Shown here piece after piece: positions 16,695-25,370 of a stretch of 34,355 nt of DNA. The position numbers and the translations under genes are program-made. The stretch is from Verrucomicrobiales bacterium (GTDB taxonomy: Bacteria > Verrucomicrobiota > Verrucomicrobiia > Verrucomicrobiales > DEV007). Position 1 is the stretch's first letter, and each line of letters begins with the position of its first letter. Below the pieces are notes generated by a model. It did not search any database, was not told where the DNA came from, and worked only from the letters and a program-made list of their open reading frames with translations. The stretch is taken from positions 1 to 34,355 of the forward strand of contig JANQJH010000071.1 of NCBI GenBank assembly GCA_028281705.1, given 5' to 3'.

Positions 16695-17597
16695 ATGAAC
16701 GTCCACTACCTGGAACTCTTTTACTACGTGGCCAAGTATCGGGGCATCACCCAGGCCGTGCGCAAGATGCCCTACGGGATCCAACAGCCCGCCGTCAGCG
16801 CGCAGCTCTTGAAACTGGAGGAGGAACTCAACGTCAAGCTCTTCCAACGCCGCCCTTTCTCCCTAACCGATGCCGGGAACACGCTCTATCAATTCATCGA
16901 ACCGTTCTTCTCCAAACTTCCCCGCGTCGCCAGCCGGCTCCGCGGTGAGGAGGAACAGCATCTCCGGCTCGGAGCCTCTCAAACCGTCCTCGCCCACTAT
17001 CTCCCCATCCTCCTCAAGCAGCTCCGCAAGCACCATCCCAACATCCGACTCACACTGCGCCAGGTCAACCCTTCGGACGCCGAGAACCTCCTCCTGGACG
17101 AGCAAATCGACATCGCCGTCAGCCTCCTCCACGGCAGGCCGGCCAGTGGTCTAAGGAGTATCGAATTGATCAACACTCCCCTGATCCTCCTGGCCCACCG
17201 GGATGCCAAACATGTCACCTTCAAGGCTCTCCTCAAGCACGCGCGCAACACCGAGATCCCCTTTCCCCTCGTCTCCCTCCCGCCGGAAGAGCACATCAGC
17301 CAGCTCTTCCAAAAGCAGTTGAACAAACTCAAGATCCAGTGGGAGCCCGAGATTGTCATCAATCAGTTAGAACTCGTCCAATCCTACGTCTCCGAGGGCT
17401 TTGGCTACGGCGTCTACGCCGAAGTGCCCGGACTTCGCCTGCGCAAGACCGTCCGCAGAATCCCGCTCCCCGACTTCCCCGAGATCACCATCGGCTGCCT
17501 CCACCGCGCCTACGTCAATCCCGTGGTCCAACGCTTCATGGATTGCGCCGAAGACCTCGTCGTCAGCCTGCGCAAGCTCAGACAGAGCGATGCTTGA
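16695..17597 (+). CDS. LysR-family transcriptional regulator, 300 aa
   Basis: DNA-binding regulator with an N-terminal winged helix-turn-helix (residues about 1-60: YLELFYYVAKYRGITQAV, then QQPAVSAQLLKLEEELNVKLFQRR and LTDAGNTLY) and a C-terminal effector-binding domain resembling periplasmic binding proteins (LRLGASQTVLAHYLPILLKQ onward). ATG 16695 is chosen because the family start is M-N-V-H-Y-L-E-L-F; 13 extra upstream codons are open but not family-like. Codons for RKMPYGIQQPAVS slightly extend the usual helix-turn-helix spacing. It is divergent from the hydrolase/isomerase pair across 213 bases holding two dyads, the classical arrangement for a LysR regulator and its target. Effector unknown. 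Confidence 0.92.
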   Translation: MNVHYLELFYYVAKYRGITQAVRKMPYGIQQPAVSAQLLKLEEELNVKLFQRRPFSLTDAGNTLYQFIEPFFSKLPRVASRLRGEEEQHLRLGASQTVLAHYLPILLKQLRKHHPNIRLTLRQVNPSDAENLLLDEQIDIAVSLLHGRPASGLRSIELINTPLILLAHRDAKHVTFKALLKHARNTEIPFPLVSLPPEEHISQLFQKQLNKLKIQWEPEIVINQLELVQSYVSEGFGYGVYAEVPGLRLRKTVRRIPLPDFPEITIGCLHRAYVNPVVQRFMDCAEDLVVSLRKLRQSDA

Positions 17598-17656
17598 ATG
17601 AGGTCACCTATCCGGAATCGATAGCCATATCCAAAATCGATGGCATCTTTGGTGGA

Positions 17657-18127
17657 ATGCCTCGCCGACATCACATCGGGTCTCTCCTCTTCCCCACCCT
17701 CTTGGCCTGCGTACTCGCCGGTTGCCAGAGCGGAAAGCGAGACGTCTCTTCGAGAGAGTCGCCGTCTTCATCAGGACGGGTTTCCCATTGGGATGAGGCT
17801 CCCGCCGGCTTCACCTCGACCGGTAAAATCCAGCACGGCAAGGCCTCCTGGTACAGCATCGCCACCAACGGCGGCACCCGCACCGCCAGCGGCGAACGCT
17901 TCCGGAATAACGCCAGGACCGCGGCCCACCGCTACCTCCCCATGGGAACGCACGTCCGCGTGACCAACCTCCGCAATGGCCGTTCGGCCATCGTCCGAAT
18001 CAATGACAGGGGCCCCTTCATCAAGGGCCGTATCATCGACGTCTCCATCGGCATCGCCCGGGAACTCGGAATGGTCACCGCTGGCGTCGTCCCCTGCACC
18101 GTGGAGGTCTTGGAGCGCTCCCACTAG
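17657..18127 (+). CDS. rlpA: RlpA-like lipoprotein (double-psi beta-barrel), 156 aa
   Basis: Septal-ring RlpA-family lipoprotein; characterised members bind or cleave peptidoglycan glycan strands lacking stem peptides. The N-terminus is a lipoprotein signal ending LAGC with lipidated Cys23, then a Ser-rich linker. The RlpA double-psi barrel follows: GKASWY, TASGERF, TAAHRYLPMGTHVRVTNLRNGRSAIVRINDRGPF, GRIIDVSIGIARELGM. The residue after GKASWY is Ser where Gly is common. No SPOR domain is present, as in short RlpA proteins. The open frame extends upstream to 17339 inside lysR, but ATG 17657, preceded by GGTGG, starts the signal peptide. It stands alone between lysR and the large haem protein, 59 bases apart from each. 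Confidence 0.93.
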   Translation: MPRRHHIGSLLFPTLLACVLAGCQSGKRDVSSRESPSSSGRVSHWDEAPAGFTSTGKIQHGKASWYSIATNGGTRTASGERFRNNARTAAHRYLPMGTHVRVTNLRNGRSAIVRINDRGPFIKGRIIDVSIGIARELGMVTAGVVPCTVEVLERSH

Positions 18128-18186
18128 GCGCCCGGGGCCGGGCACACGAGGCTGGACCGCCTCCATGGCTTGGGCTACGGTCGCGC

Positions 18187-21100
18187 ATGCGAACGGCCTG
18201 CCATCTCATCATTTTCTGGCTCACCCTATCAGTCTATCAGACGTCGGCCCAGACCACGCTATCAACCTTCAATAAACTCGTCCTCAGCGAAGATTTCTTT
18301 AGTGAAGGGGCCTGTTTCGCCGACATCAATGACGACGGCGCCCAAGACATCGTCTCCGGCCCTTACTGGTATGCCGGCCCCGATTTTCGTCAACGTCACG
18401 CCTATGCCTCCATCGAACGCTTTCCCATCGCCGTCTACTCTCGGCATTTCTTCTCCTTCACTCACGACTTCAATGGCGACGGCCGTCCGGACATCCTCGC
18501 CATCCCCATGCCGGGTACGCCGGCGCACTGGTTCGAGAACCCCGGTTCAACCGGCGCCCTCTGGCAAAAGCACCTTGCCTTCGAATGGGTCGGCAATGAG
18601 TCGCCAACCCTAACGGACCTCACTGGCGACGGCAAACCCGAGCTCGTCTTCTGCTTCGACAAAAAGCTTGGGTACGCCGAGCCCAATTGGGAGACGCCGT
18701 CCAAACCATGGACCTTCACCCCCATCACCGGCGATCGCGGCTTCGGCCGCTTCACCCACGGCTTGGGGATCGGCGACGTCAATGGAGACGGCCGGCTCGA
18801 TGTACTCGAAACCAATGGTTGGTGGGAACAGCCGGCCGCGAAAGGCGAACTCTTCACCCTCCATCCCGTCCGCTTTGCCGAATCCGGAGGCGCCCAGATG
18901 TTCCCCGACGATGTCGACGGCGATGGCGATCAGGACGTCATCTCCGTACAGAACGCCCATGGCTACGGACTATCATGGTTCGAACAACTCGGCCATGATA
19001 ACGCCGATGGAGAAACCCAGTTCAAGGAACACGCCATTCTCACAGCCAAACCAAGCGACAACCCCTATGGCCTCAGCATTTCCCAAATGCACGCCGCCGC
19101 CCTGACGGATATCGACGGCGACGGCAGAAAGGACATCGTCACGGGAAAAAGATTCTGGGCCCACGGCGGCGGTGACCCTGGTTCTCAAGAATTGCCTCTC
19201 CTCTATTGGTTCCGCAACATCCGAACCGGTGCCGGCGTCCAATTTCAGCCCTGGCTCATCGACGAACGCTCTGGCGTGGGCACGCAGCTCACCGTCGGCG
19301 ATGTCACGGGCAACGGCCTGCCGGACATCGTCATCGGCAATAAGTTAGGCACCTTTCTCATCCGGCACGAGGAGCGTCGCCAAGTGGAGCCGGACGTCTA
19401 CAAGGAAGGCGCCCCCGTGCCTTCCGAGTCACCCGCTCACGTGGCCGGCACCGGGCTCTTCGCCGAGCACGTGCGCACCACGCCGGCTCGCACTCCCGAG
19501 GAAGAACAGGCCTCATTCGTCCTCCCCGAGGGCTTCAAGATCGAACTCGTCGCCGCCGAACCCGACATCGCCAAGCCGATGAACCTCGCCTTCGATGCCC
19601 GGGGCCGTCTCTGGGTCAGCAGCTCGCTGGAGTATCCCTACGCCGCTCCGGCCGACCGCGAGGCTCGGGACACAATCAAGATTCTGGAGGACACCACCGG
19701 CGACGGCCGTGCTGACAAAATCACCACTTTTGCCGAAAACTTGAACATCCCCATGGGACTCTATCCCTATCGCGATGGCGTCATCTGTTTCAGCATCCCC
19801 AATATCTGGTTCCTCCGCGATACCGACGGCGACGACCGGGCGGACACCCGCGAGATTCTCTACGGCCCCTTCGATTGCACCCGCGACACCCATGGCATGT
19901 GCAACGCGTTCAACCGGGGGCCCGATGGTTGGCTCTACGCCTGTCACGGTTTCAACAACCAGAGTACCGTCAGCGGAGCCGACGGCCATGCCATCACCAT
20001 GCAGTCGGGCAATACCTTTCGCATCCGCCTCGACGGCTCCCGCATCGAGCACGTCGGTCACGGCCAGGTGAACCCCTTCGGTATGACCTTTGACCAACGT
20101 GGCGATCTCTTCACTGCCGACTGCCATACCAAACCCATCAATCTCGTTCTGCCCGGCGGCTACCACGACAGTTTCGGCAAACCGCATGACGGCCTCGGCT
20201 ACGTTCCTAACATCATGAACCATCTCCATCGATCGACCGGCATCGCCGGGATCGCCCTGGGGGAGGCCACGCATTTTCCTCAAGTCTATCAGAACAGCAC
20301 GTTTGGCGGCAACGTGGTGACCTCGCGCGTCAACCGCAACCGCCTGGTTCGTCGCGGTTCCAGCATTGTGGCCCAGGAAGAATCCGACTTCCTCGTCGCC
20401 GGCGACCCTTGGTTCCGCCCCGTCGATCTCAAGGTGGGACCTGACGGTGCCCTTTACGTGGCCGATTTCTACAACGCCATCATCGGACACTACGAAGTGC
20501 CCCTGACCCATCCCAAACGGGACCGGTTCCGCGGCCGTATCTGGAAGATCTCCTGGAAACCCACGGAGGGGCGCCGGGACCCACCGGGAAGAGTCATTCC
20601 TCCGCTGCCCAACCTGCGTCAGACGGCGATCGACGACCTCATCGTCTTGCTAGAAACGAGCAATCCGGTGGGCGCCGGCCTCATCGTCGATGAACTCAGC
20701 ACGCGAGACCCCACTGAGTTGGAGAGCAAGATTCGCGCGGCCCTCGACCAGGTTCCCACCGAGAGCCGCATCCATCTTCTCTGGGTTCTCTCCAGAACCG
20801 GGAAGCTCGATCTCGAAGATTGCCTCACGGCCGCCCGTGAGGATCAGCCGGTCGCCCTGCGCATCCAAGCCTATCACCTCCTGAGAGCGCTCCCGGCACC
20901 ACTCAGCCAGAGCGACCGTTGGATCGCCCCCGGTCTCCGCAGCCCCAATCCCCAGATTCGCCGGGCCGCGGCCATGGCAGCCGCCGAGCACACCGCCCTC
21001 TCATTGGTCGATGAACTCCTCCAAGCCTACCGAACGACGCCGAAAGAAGACGTCCATGGACGGCACGCCATCAAGATTGCCCTCAAACACCACCTCATCG

Positions 21101-22905
21101 ATCCCGAGGTCTTTCGCCAATGGGAGAAGACCTTCGCGTCCACGTCGGCAGATGTCCAAGTCCTGGCTGATGTCTGCGTCGCGGTGAACCACGCGGCCGG
21201 CAGCGGATTCATCATTCGACATCTCGACCAACTGAAGGGCGTCCCGGCTAAACAAATGACCGGTTATCTCCGCTTCGCTGCCGGTTCGACGGATCCAGAC
21301 TCGGTCGCCCGGGTCGTCAGTGCGGTTCGCGGGCAGTTCGCCGATCAACCCCCGCTGCAACTGGAACTCTTGCAGGCCGTGCGCAGCGGCCTGGGACGAA
21401 GCGGGATCAATCTCACCCAAGACACGCCCGCGACTTGGCCCGTTCGCCGTTGGGCCGCCGACCTCGCCCGTCCCTTGTTAGGCTCGCCCGACGATTTGGT
21501 TCCCACGATCTCCTGGACGCCGTCAAAAACCGAGGCTCGCAACCCTTGGACGCCCTCCACAAGGCGCGCCTCCGCGGATGGTCAATCGCCGTCCCTCCTC
21601 TGGAGCAGTTTTCCCAAAGGCGAACAACGCACCGGAACTCTCCGCTCCGCTCCCTTCAGCTGTCCGGAGACTTTTCGCTTCTTTCTTGCCGGACACGATG
21701 GCGAACCGGGCAAGCCCCTCCAGGGGAAAAACTGGGTCCGCCTCCGCGAGGCTTCCTCGGAGAGGGTTCTCTTCCAGACCAATCCGCCGCGCAACGACGT
21801 CGCCCGCGAAGTGCAATGGGACACGCAGGCCCACGCCGGAAGCCAGGTCTATGTCGAACTCATCGATGGCGATACGGGATCCGCCTATGCCTGGCTGGCC
21901 GTTGGACGGTTTTCCGTCGAGGGCCTCAACCCAAGCAAACGTCCGGATGAACGGCGGCTCGGCGCTCTCCTGGTCAAGGAGTTCTCTCTAACCGAGTTTC
22001 AAGACTTGATCGTGCAGCTCTTGCAAAAGGAAGGTGTCTCGTCCACCGCCACCGCTCCCTTGGCTCAGGCTCTGGTCTCCCTAAGACTGCCGGCCAAGCA
22101 TCTCTCCGTCCTGGCGCAGGCCTTGGAATTGGCTCCGGGCAATCACGAGCTTCGTCAGCGCACGTTGCGGACGCTATGGTCGACCGAGCACAACGAGGAG
22201 ATGACGGCTGCCCTTCTCGCCGACTGGATGAAGAGCCTGACACGAGCCAAACAAATTCAATTGGCCGAGTTCCTGGCGCAATCTCGCGAGGGCGCCTCCG
22301 CCCTGATCTCGCTCATCGAGTCCGGCTCGGCCTCGGCCCGTCTGCTGAAAGTGCCCACCCTGGCGCAAAAGCTCACGACCAACCTGTCCGACACCCAGAA
22401 AGTGACCGCAGCCAGTCTCACCGAGGCACTTCCCGATGAAAATCAAAAGCTCGAAGAAACGATCGCCCAACGAATCGCGGACTACCGCACTCGCCGTGGA
22501 GATCCCGCCTCGGGCAAGGCACACTTTGAACAACTATGTGCCATCTGCCACCAGCTCAAAGGCGCCGGCACGGCCCTGGGCCCGAACCTCGACGGCATCG
22601 GCAACCGCGGTCTGGCAAGGCTCACTGAAGACGTCCTCGATCCCAATCGCAATGTGGACGTGGCCTTTCGCATTTCCACGGTGATCACCGAGGACGGCCA
22701 AACGCACCTCGGTCTCATCCGCAACACCGAAGGCGCCCAGCTTATCCTGGCCGACCCCACGGGCAAGGAATCCACCATCCCCACCGATACCGTCGTGGAG
22801 AAGTCGACCCTTTCACTATCACTCATGCCGGCCACCTTCGCCGATGCCCTCTCCACCGAAGCTTTTCGCGATCTTCAGGCCTACCTCCTCTCCTTGAGAA
22901 ACTAG
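18187..22905 (+). CDS. Giant secreted PVC-type dehydrogenase: FG-GAP, glucose/sorbosone-dehydrogenase-like propeller, HEAT-like region and c-type haem domain, 1572 aa
   Basis: Exported multidomain redox protein. Order: signal peptide (RTACHLIIFWLTLSVYQTSAQ); FG-GAP/VCBS repeats (about 25-400; DINDDGAQDI, DFNGDGRPDI, DVDGDGDQDV); the Pirellula/Verrucomicrobium membrane-bound dehydrogenase propeller related to PQQ glucose/sorbosone dehydrogenases (about 437-790; LPEGFKIELVAAEPDIAKPMN, PDGWLYACHGF, VGPDGALYVADFYN, GRIWKISW); HEAT-like helices (about 800-1060); a beta domain with helical stretches; and a C-terminal haem domain with CAICH (Cys1451, Cys1454, His1455) and LGPNLDGIG. The likely role is periplasmic oxidation of a sugar or polysaccharide product with electron transfer through the haem; the substrate is unknown. 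The leading FG-GAP module is an unusual extra. An FAD oxidase gene follows 38 bases later on the same strand. Confidence 0.92.
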   Translation: MRTACHLIIFWLTLSVYQTSAQTTLSTFNKLVLSEDFFSEGACFADINDDGAQDIVSGPYWYAGPDFRQRHAYASIERFPIAVYSRHFFSFTHDFNGDGRPDILAIPMPGTPAHWFENPGSTGALWQKHLAFEWVGNESPTLTDLTGDGKPELVFCFDKKLGYAEPNWETPSKPWTFTPITGDRGFGRFTHGLGIGDVNGDGRLDVLETNGWWEQPAAKGELFTLHPVRFAESGGAQMFPDDVDGDGDQDVISVQNAHGYGLSWFEQLGHDNADGETQFKEHAILTAKPSDNPYGLSISQMHAAALTDIDGDGRKDIVTGKRFWAHGGGDPGSQELPLLYWFRNIRTGAGVQFQPWLIDERSGVGTQLTVGDVTGNGLPDIVIGNKLGTFLIRHEERRQVEPDVYKEGAPVPSESPAHVAGTGLFAEHVRTTPARTPEEEQASFVLPEGFKIELVAAEPDIAKPMNLAFDARGRLWVSSSLEYPYAAPADREARDTIKILEDTTGDGRADKITTFAENLNIPMGLYPYRDGVICFSIPNIWFLRDTDGDDRADTREILYGPFDCTRDTHGMCNAFNRGPDGWLYACHGFNNQSTVSGADGHAITMQSGNTFRIRLDGSRIEHVGHGQVNPFGMTFDQRGDLFTADCHTKPINLVLPGGYHDSFGKPHDGLGYVPNIMNHLHRSTGIAGIALGEATHFPQVYQNSTFGGNVVTSRVNRNRLVRRGSSIVAQEESDFLVAGDPWFRPVDLKVGPDGALYVADFYNAIIGHYEVPLTHPKRDRFRGRIWKISWKPTEGRRDPPGRVIPPLPNLRQTAIDDLIVLLETSNPVGAGLIVDELSTRDPTELESKIRAALDQVPTESRIHLLWVLSRTGKLDLEDCLTAAREDQPVALRIQAYHLLRALPAPLSQSDRWIAPGLRSPNPQIRRAAAMAAAEHTALSLVDELLQAYRTTPKEDVHGRHAIKIALKHHLIDPEVFRQWEKTFASTSADVQVLADVCVAVNHAAGSGFIIRHLDQLKGVPAKQMTGYLRFAAGSTDPDSVARVVSAVRGQFADQPPLQLELLQAVRSGLGRSGINLTQDTPATWPVRRWAADLARPLLGSPDDLVPTISWTPSKTEARNPWTPSTRRASADGQSPSLLWSSFPKGEQRTGTLRSAPFSCPETFRFFLAGHDGEPGKPLQGKNWVRLREASSERVLFQTNPPRNDVAREVQWDTQAHAGSQVYVELIDGDTGSAYAWLAVGRFSVEGLNPSKRPDERRLGALLVKEFSLTEFQDLIVQLLQKEGVSSTATAPLAQALVSLRLPAKHLSVLAQALELAPGNHELRQRTLRTLWSTEHNEEMTAALLADWMKSLTRAKQIQLAEFLAQSREGASALISLIESGSASARLLKVPTLAQKLTTNLSDTQKVTAASLTEALPDENQKLEETIAQRIADYRTRRGDPASGKAHFEQLCAICHQLKGAGTALGPNLDGIGNRGLARLTEDVLDPNRNVDVAFRISTVITEDGQTHLGLIRNTEGAQLILADPTGKESTIPTDTVVEKSTLSLSLMPATFADALSTEAFRDLQAYLLSLRN

Positions 22906-22943
22906 CGAAACGAAAAAACACCTCATTTGTCCAGAGAGAGATC

Positions 22944-24338
22944 GTGTCGCCTTCCCCCAGTCTCCCCTCCGCTCTCGTCGAAAGCCTCCGCTCCTTGTTA
23001 GGCCCGGAACAGGTCCTCACCGAGGCCATCGACCTTGTTCCCTATGGCTTCGATGGCACGGCCGCGATGAAGCAGGCGCCCGGCGCCGTGGCGTTGGTGC
23101 GCCAGACCGATGAGGTCGGCCCCGTGGTCGCCCTGGCCCATGAACATGGTATTCCTCTCGTGGCGCGCGGTTCCGGCACCGGACTCAGTGGTGGAAGCGT
23201 GCCCGTGCCCGGCTGCCTCGTGCTCGGACTCAATCAGCTCAACCGCATTCTCGAGGTCGACCCGGCCAACCTCACCATCTTGGTCGAGACCGGCGTCATC
23301 ACCCAGCGCATTGACGAGGAAGCCGCCCAACACGGCCTTTTTTATCCGCCCGACCCCGGCTCGCAAAAGATCGCCACCATCGGCGGCAACGTGGCGGAGA
23401 ACTCGGGCGGCCTCCGCGGATTGAAATACGGTGTGACGCGCGACTATGTCATGGGACTCGAAGTTGTCCTGGCGGACGGCGAAGTCGTTTGGTTAGGGAA
23501 CCGCTGCGTCAAGGACGTCGCCGGTTACTCTCTCAAAGATCTCTTCATCGGTTCCGAAGGCACATTGGGCATTGTCACCAAAGTCCTTCTCAAGCTTCTG
23601 CCGCGTCCCGCGTCCCGCCGCACCCTCTTGGCCACCTTTGCCCAGCTGGAACAAGGCGCCCAAACTGTTTCCGATATCATCGCGGCCAAGATCATCCCCT
23701 GTACATTGGAATTTCTCGACCAAACGACCATCCGTTGTGTCGAAGATTTCTCCAAGGCCGGCCTCCCCGTCGACGCCGGATCTCTCGTCCTCATGGAAAC
23801 CGACGGCGCCGAATCCGTGGTCGCCGAAGAGTGTGACCGCATGATGGCCCTGGCCAAGGCGAACGGTGCCAGCGACATCCGGGTGGCTGCCAATGAAGCC
23901 GAAGCCCTGTCCCTGGCCGCCGCCCGCCGAAGCGCCTTCTCCGCCCTCGCCCGGCTCAAACCAACCACCATCCTGGAAGACGTCACCGTCCCGCGCACCC
24001 ACCTCGCCGCCATGGTGAAAGCCATTGCCCAAATCGCCGAGAAGCATCACTTGGAGATCGCCACCTTCGGCCACCTGGGCGACGGCAATCTGCACCCGAC
24101 CATCCTTACAGACGAACGAGACACCGAGGAAATGGAACGTGTCGAACACGCCATCAAGGACATTGTGAGTCAAGCGCTGGCCTTCAAGGGCACCATCACC
24201 GGCGAACACGGCGTCGGCTTGGCCAAGAAAGCCTTCCTCCGCCAACAACTCGGCGACGCCAGCCACACCCTTCTCAAACGCGTCAAACACACCCTCGACC
24301 CCAATGGCCTCCTCAACCCCGGCAAGATCTTCGATTGA
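22944..24338 (+). CDS. glcD: FAD-linked oxidase, glycolate oxidase GlcD-like, 464 aa
   Basis: Flavoprotein of the D-lactate/glycolate dehydrogenase family, oxidising 2-hydroxy acids to 2-oxo acids. The N-terminal PCMH FAD-binding domain shows VARGSGTGLSGGSVPVPG, then FYPPDPGSQKIATIGGNVAENSGG and GLKYGVTRDYVMGLEVVL. The C-terminal domain has GHLGDGNLHPTIL (about 375) and TGEHGVGLAKKAF (about 417), family landmarks for substrate and metal binding. The start is GTG 22944, preceded by GAGAGAG at 22935-22941; no better ATG is in frame nearby. GlcE and GlcF partners are not adjacent, so it may work alone or with genes elsewhere. It sits 38 bases after the haem dehydrogenase and probably shares its transcript. 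D-lactate dehydrogenase is an equally possible activity. Confidence 0.92.
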   Translation: MSPSPSLPSALVESLRSLLGPEQVLTEAIDLVPYGFDGTAAMKQAPGAVALVRQTDEVGPVVALAHEHGIPLVARGSGTGLSGGSVPVPGCLVLGLNQLNRILEVDPANLTILVETGVITQRIDEEAAQHGLFYPPDPGSQKIATIGGNVAENSGGLRGLKYGVTRDYVMGLEVVLADGEVVWLGNRCVKDVAGYSLKDLFIGSEGTLGIVTKVLLKLLPRPASRRTLLATFAQLEQGAQTVSDIIAAKIIPCTLEFLDQTTIRCVEDFSKAGLPVDAGSLVLMETDGAESVVAEECDRMMALAKANGASDIRVAANEAEALSLAAARRSAFSALARLKPTTILEDVTVPRTHLAAMVKAIAQIAEKHHLEIATFGHLGDGNLHPTILTDERDTEEMERVEHAIKDIVSQALAFKGTITGEHGVGLAKKAFLRQQLGDASHTLLKRVKHTLDPNGLLNPGKIFD

Positions 24339-24366
24339 GACATGATTGGGTACCAAGACCAAGTGC

Positions 24367-24381
24367 CCGGCGAAGCGCCGG
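24367..24381 (+). terminator. Weak candidate terminator hairpin
   Basis: CCGGCG, AAG, CGCCGG forms a perfect 6-bp stem with a 3-base loop 29 bases after the oxidase stop. No T-run follows, so termination here would not be classical. Confidence 0.25.
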
Positions 24382-24453
24382 TTCCACGTTGCTCAAGCCC
24401 GGCATCTGGCGACGAATCTTGCCCTGCTTCAGCGAATTCGCTAGCATGCGCCA

Positions 24454-25230
24454 ATGTCCATCGACTCCATCCCTCCAGTTCTCCTCGGTCTTGGCATCAT
24501 CCTCACTTTATCCGTCATCATCGAGCTGGGCTACCGCGCGGGCAAACGAATTGGCAGTGCTGAACCGGGCTTGAGCCGACATCCCGTCGAGGCTTCGGTC
24601 ACCACCGCGATCCTCGGCTTGATGGCCTTCATGCTCGGCTTCTCCTTCGCCAGCGCAGCCAATCGTTTCTCGAACCGGCGGGACCTCACCCTGGCCGACG
24701 CCAACACCGCCGGCACCCTCTATCTCCGCGCCGACTTCCTTCCCGCCGATCAAATCGAACAGACGCGCCATCTCATCCGCGAGTACGTCCAGGTGCGCGC
24801 CGGCGCCGGCAAGCAGAGAACGATGGAAGCCATCTTCGACGCCTTGGAACGCTCTTCAGTCATCCAAAAAGAGCTGTGGGCGATTGCCGTGGCCGCTCGC
24901 CAACAATCAGACAACGTCTCGCTCAACCTCTTCATCGCCTCTCTCAATGAACTCATCGACACGGATGCCAAACGCCAAGCCATGGCGCTGACCAACCGCT
25001 TCCCCGCCGTGTTCTGGGGCACTCTGGCCTTCCTCGGCGTCCTCTCAACCACCATGCTGGGAATCAGTTCCGGCCTCCACGGCCGCCGCAGCCGGCTCGC
25101 CAGCACCGCGCTCATCGTGTCCTTCTCCGTCGTCACCATCCTCATCGTCGATCTCGATCGTCCCATCCGTTCTCTCTTCAAATTGCCCGATGTCGTGACC
25201 GAGAAAGCCCTGGAAAGCATGAAAGGTTAG
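24454..25230 (+). CDS. Bestrophin-like (DUF4239) integral membrane protein, 258 aa
   Basis: Predicted inner-membrane protein of the bestrophin-like DUF4239 group, whose function is not established. Hydrophobic segments are at about 7-25 (PVLLGLGIILTLSVIIELGY), 50-66 (AILGLMAFMLGFSFASA), 188-206 (VFWGTLAFLGVLSTTMLGI) and 218-236 (ASTALIVSFSVVTILIVDLD), with a soluble helical region between the second and third pairs. The motif SVTTAILGLMAFMLGFSFA followed by ANRFSNRRDLTLADANTAGTLYLR is characteristic of the family. ATG 24454 is preceded by a 115-base gap with only a weak hairpin. Whether it is transcribed with the oxidase upstream is not decidable by eye. An anion-channel or stress role would be speculation. 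Confidence 0.85.
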   Translation: MSIDSIPPVLLGLGIILTLSVIIELGYRAGKRIGSAEPGLSRHPVEASVTTAILGLMAFMLGFSFASAANRFSNRRDLTLADANTAGTLYLRADFLPADQIEQTRHLIREYVQVRAGAGKQRTMEAIFDALERSSVIQKELWAIAVAARQQSDNVSLNLFIASLNELIDTDAKRQAMALTNRFPAVFWGTLAFLGVLSTTMLGISSGLHGRRSRLASTALIVSFSVVTILIVDLDRPIRSLFKLPDVVTEKALESMKG

Positions 25231-25370
25231 GCCGCCCAGCGGGAATGGACGCCTGGATCTCGTTGGCTTAGTTAGGGTGTCAATCCAGCGGGTGACTCCC
25301 GACAAAGAAGACGCGCACGAGGAGGACAGGAGCGTCCGTTCCACCAGTGCCCCACGGAATCGGAAGAAGG

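Noticed and set aside
19513-20511. 332-codon minus-strand frame inside the haem dehydrogenase gene
   Set aside because: Shadow of the Gly/Asp-rich propeller coding sequence.
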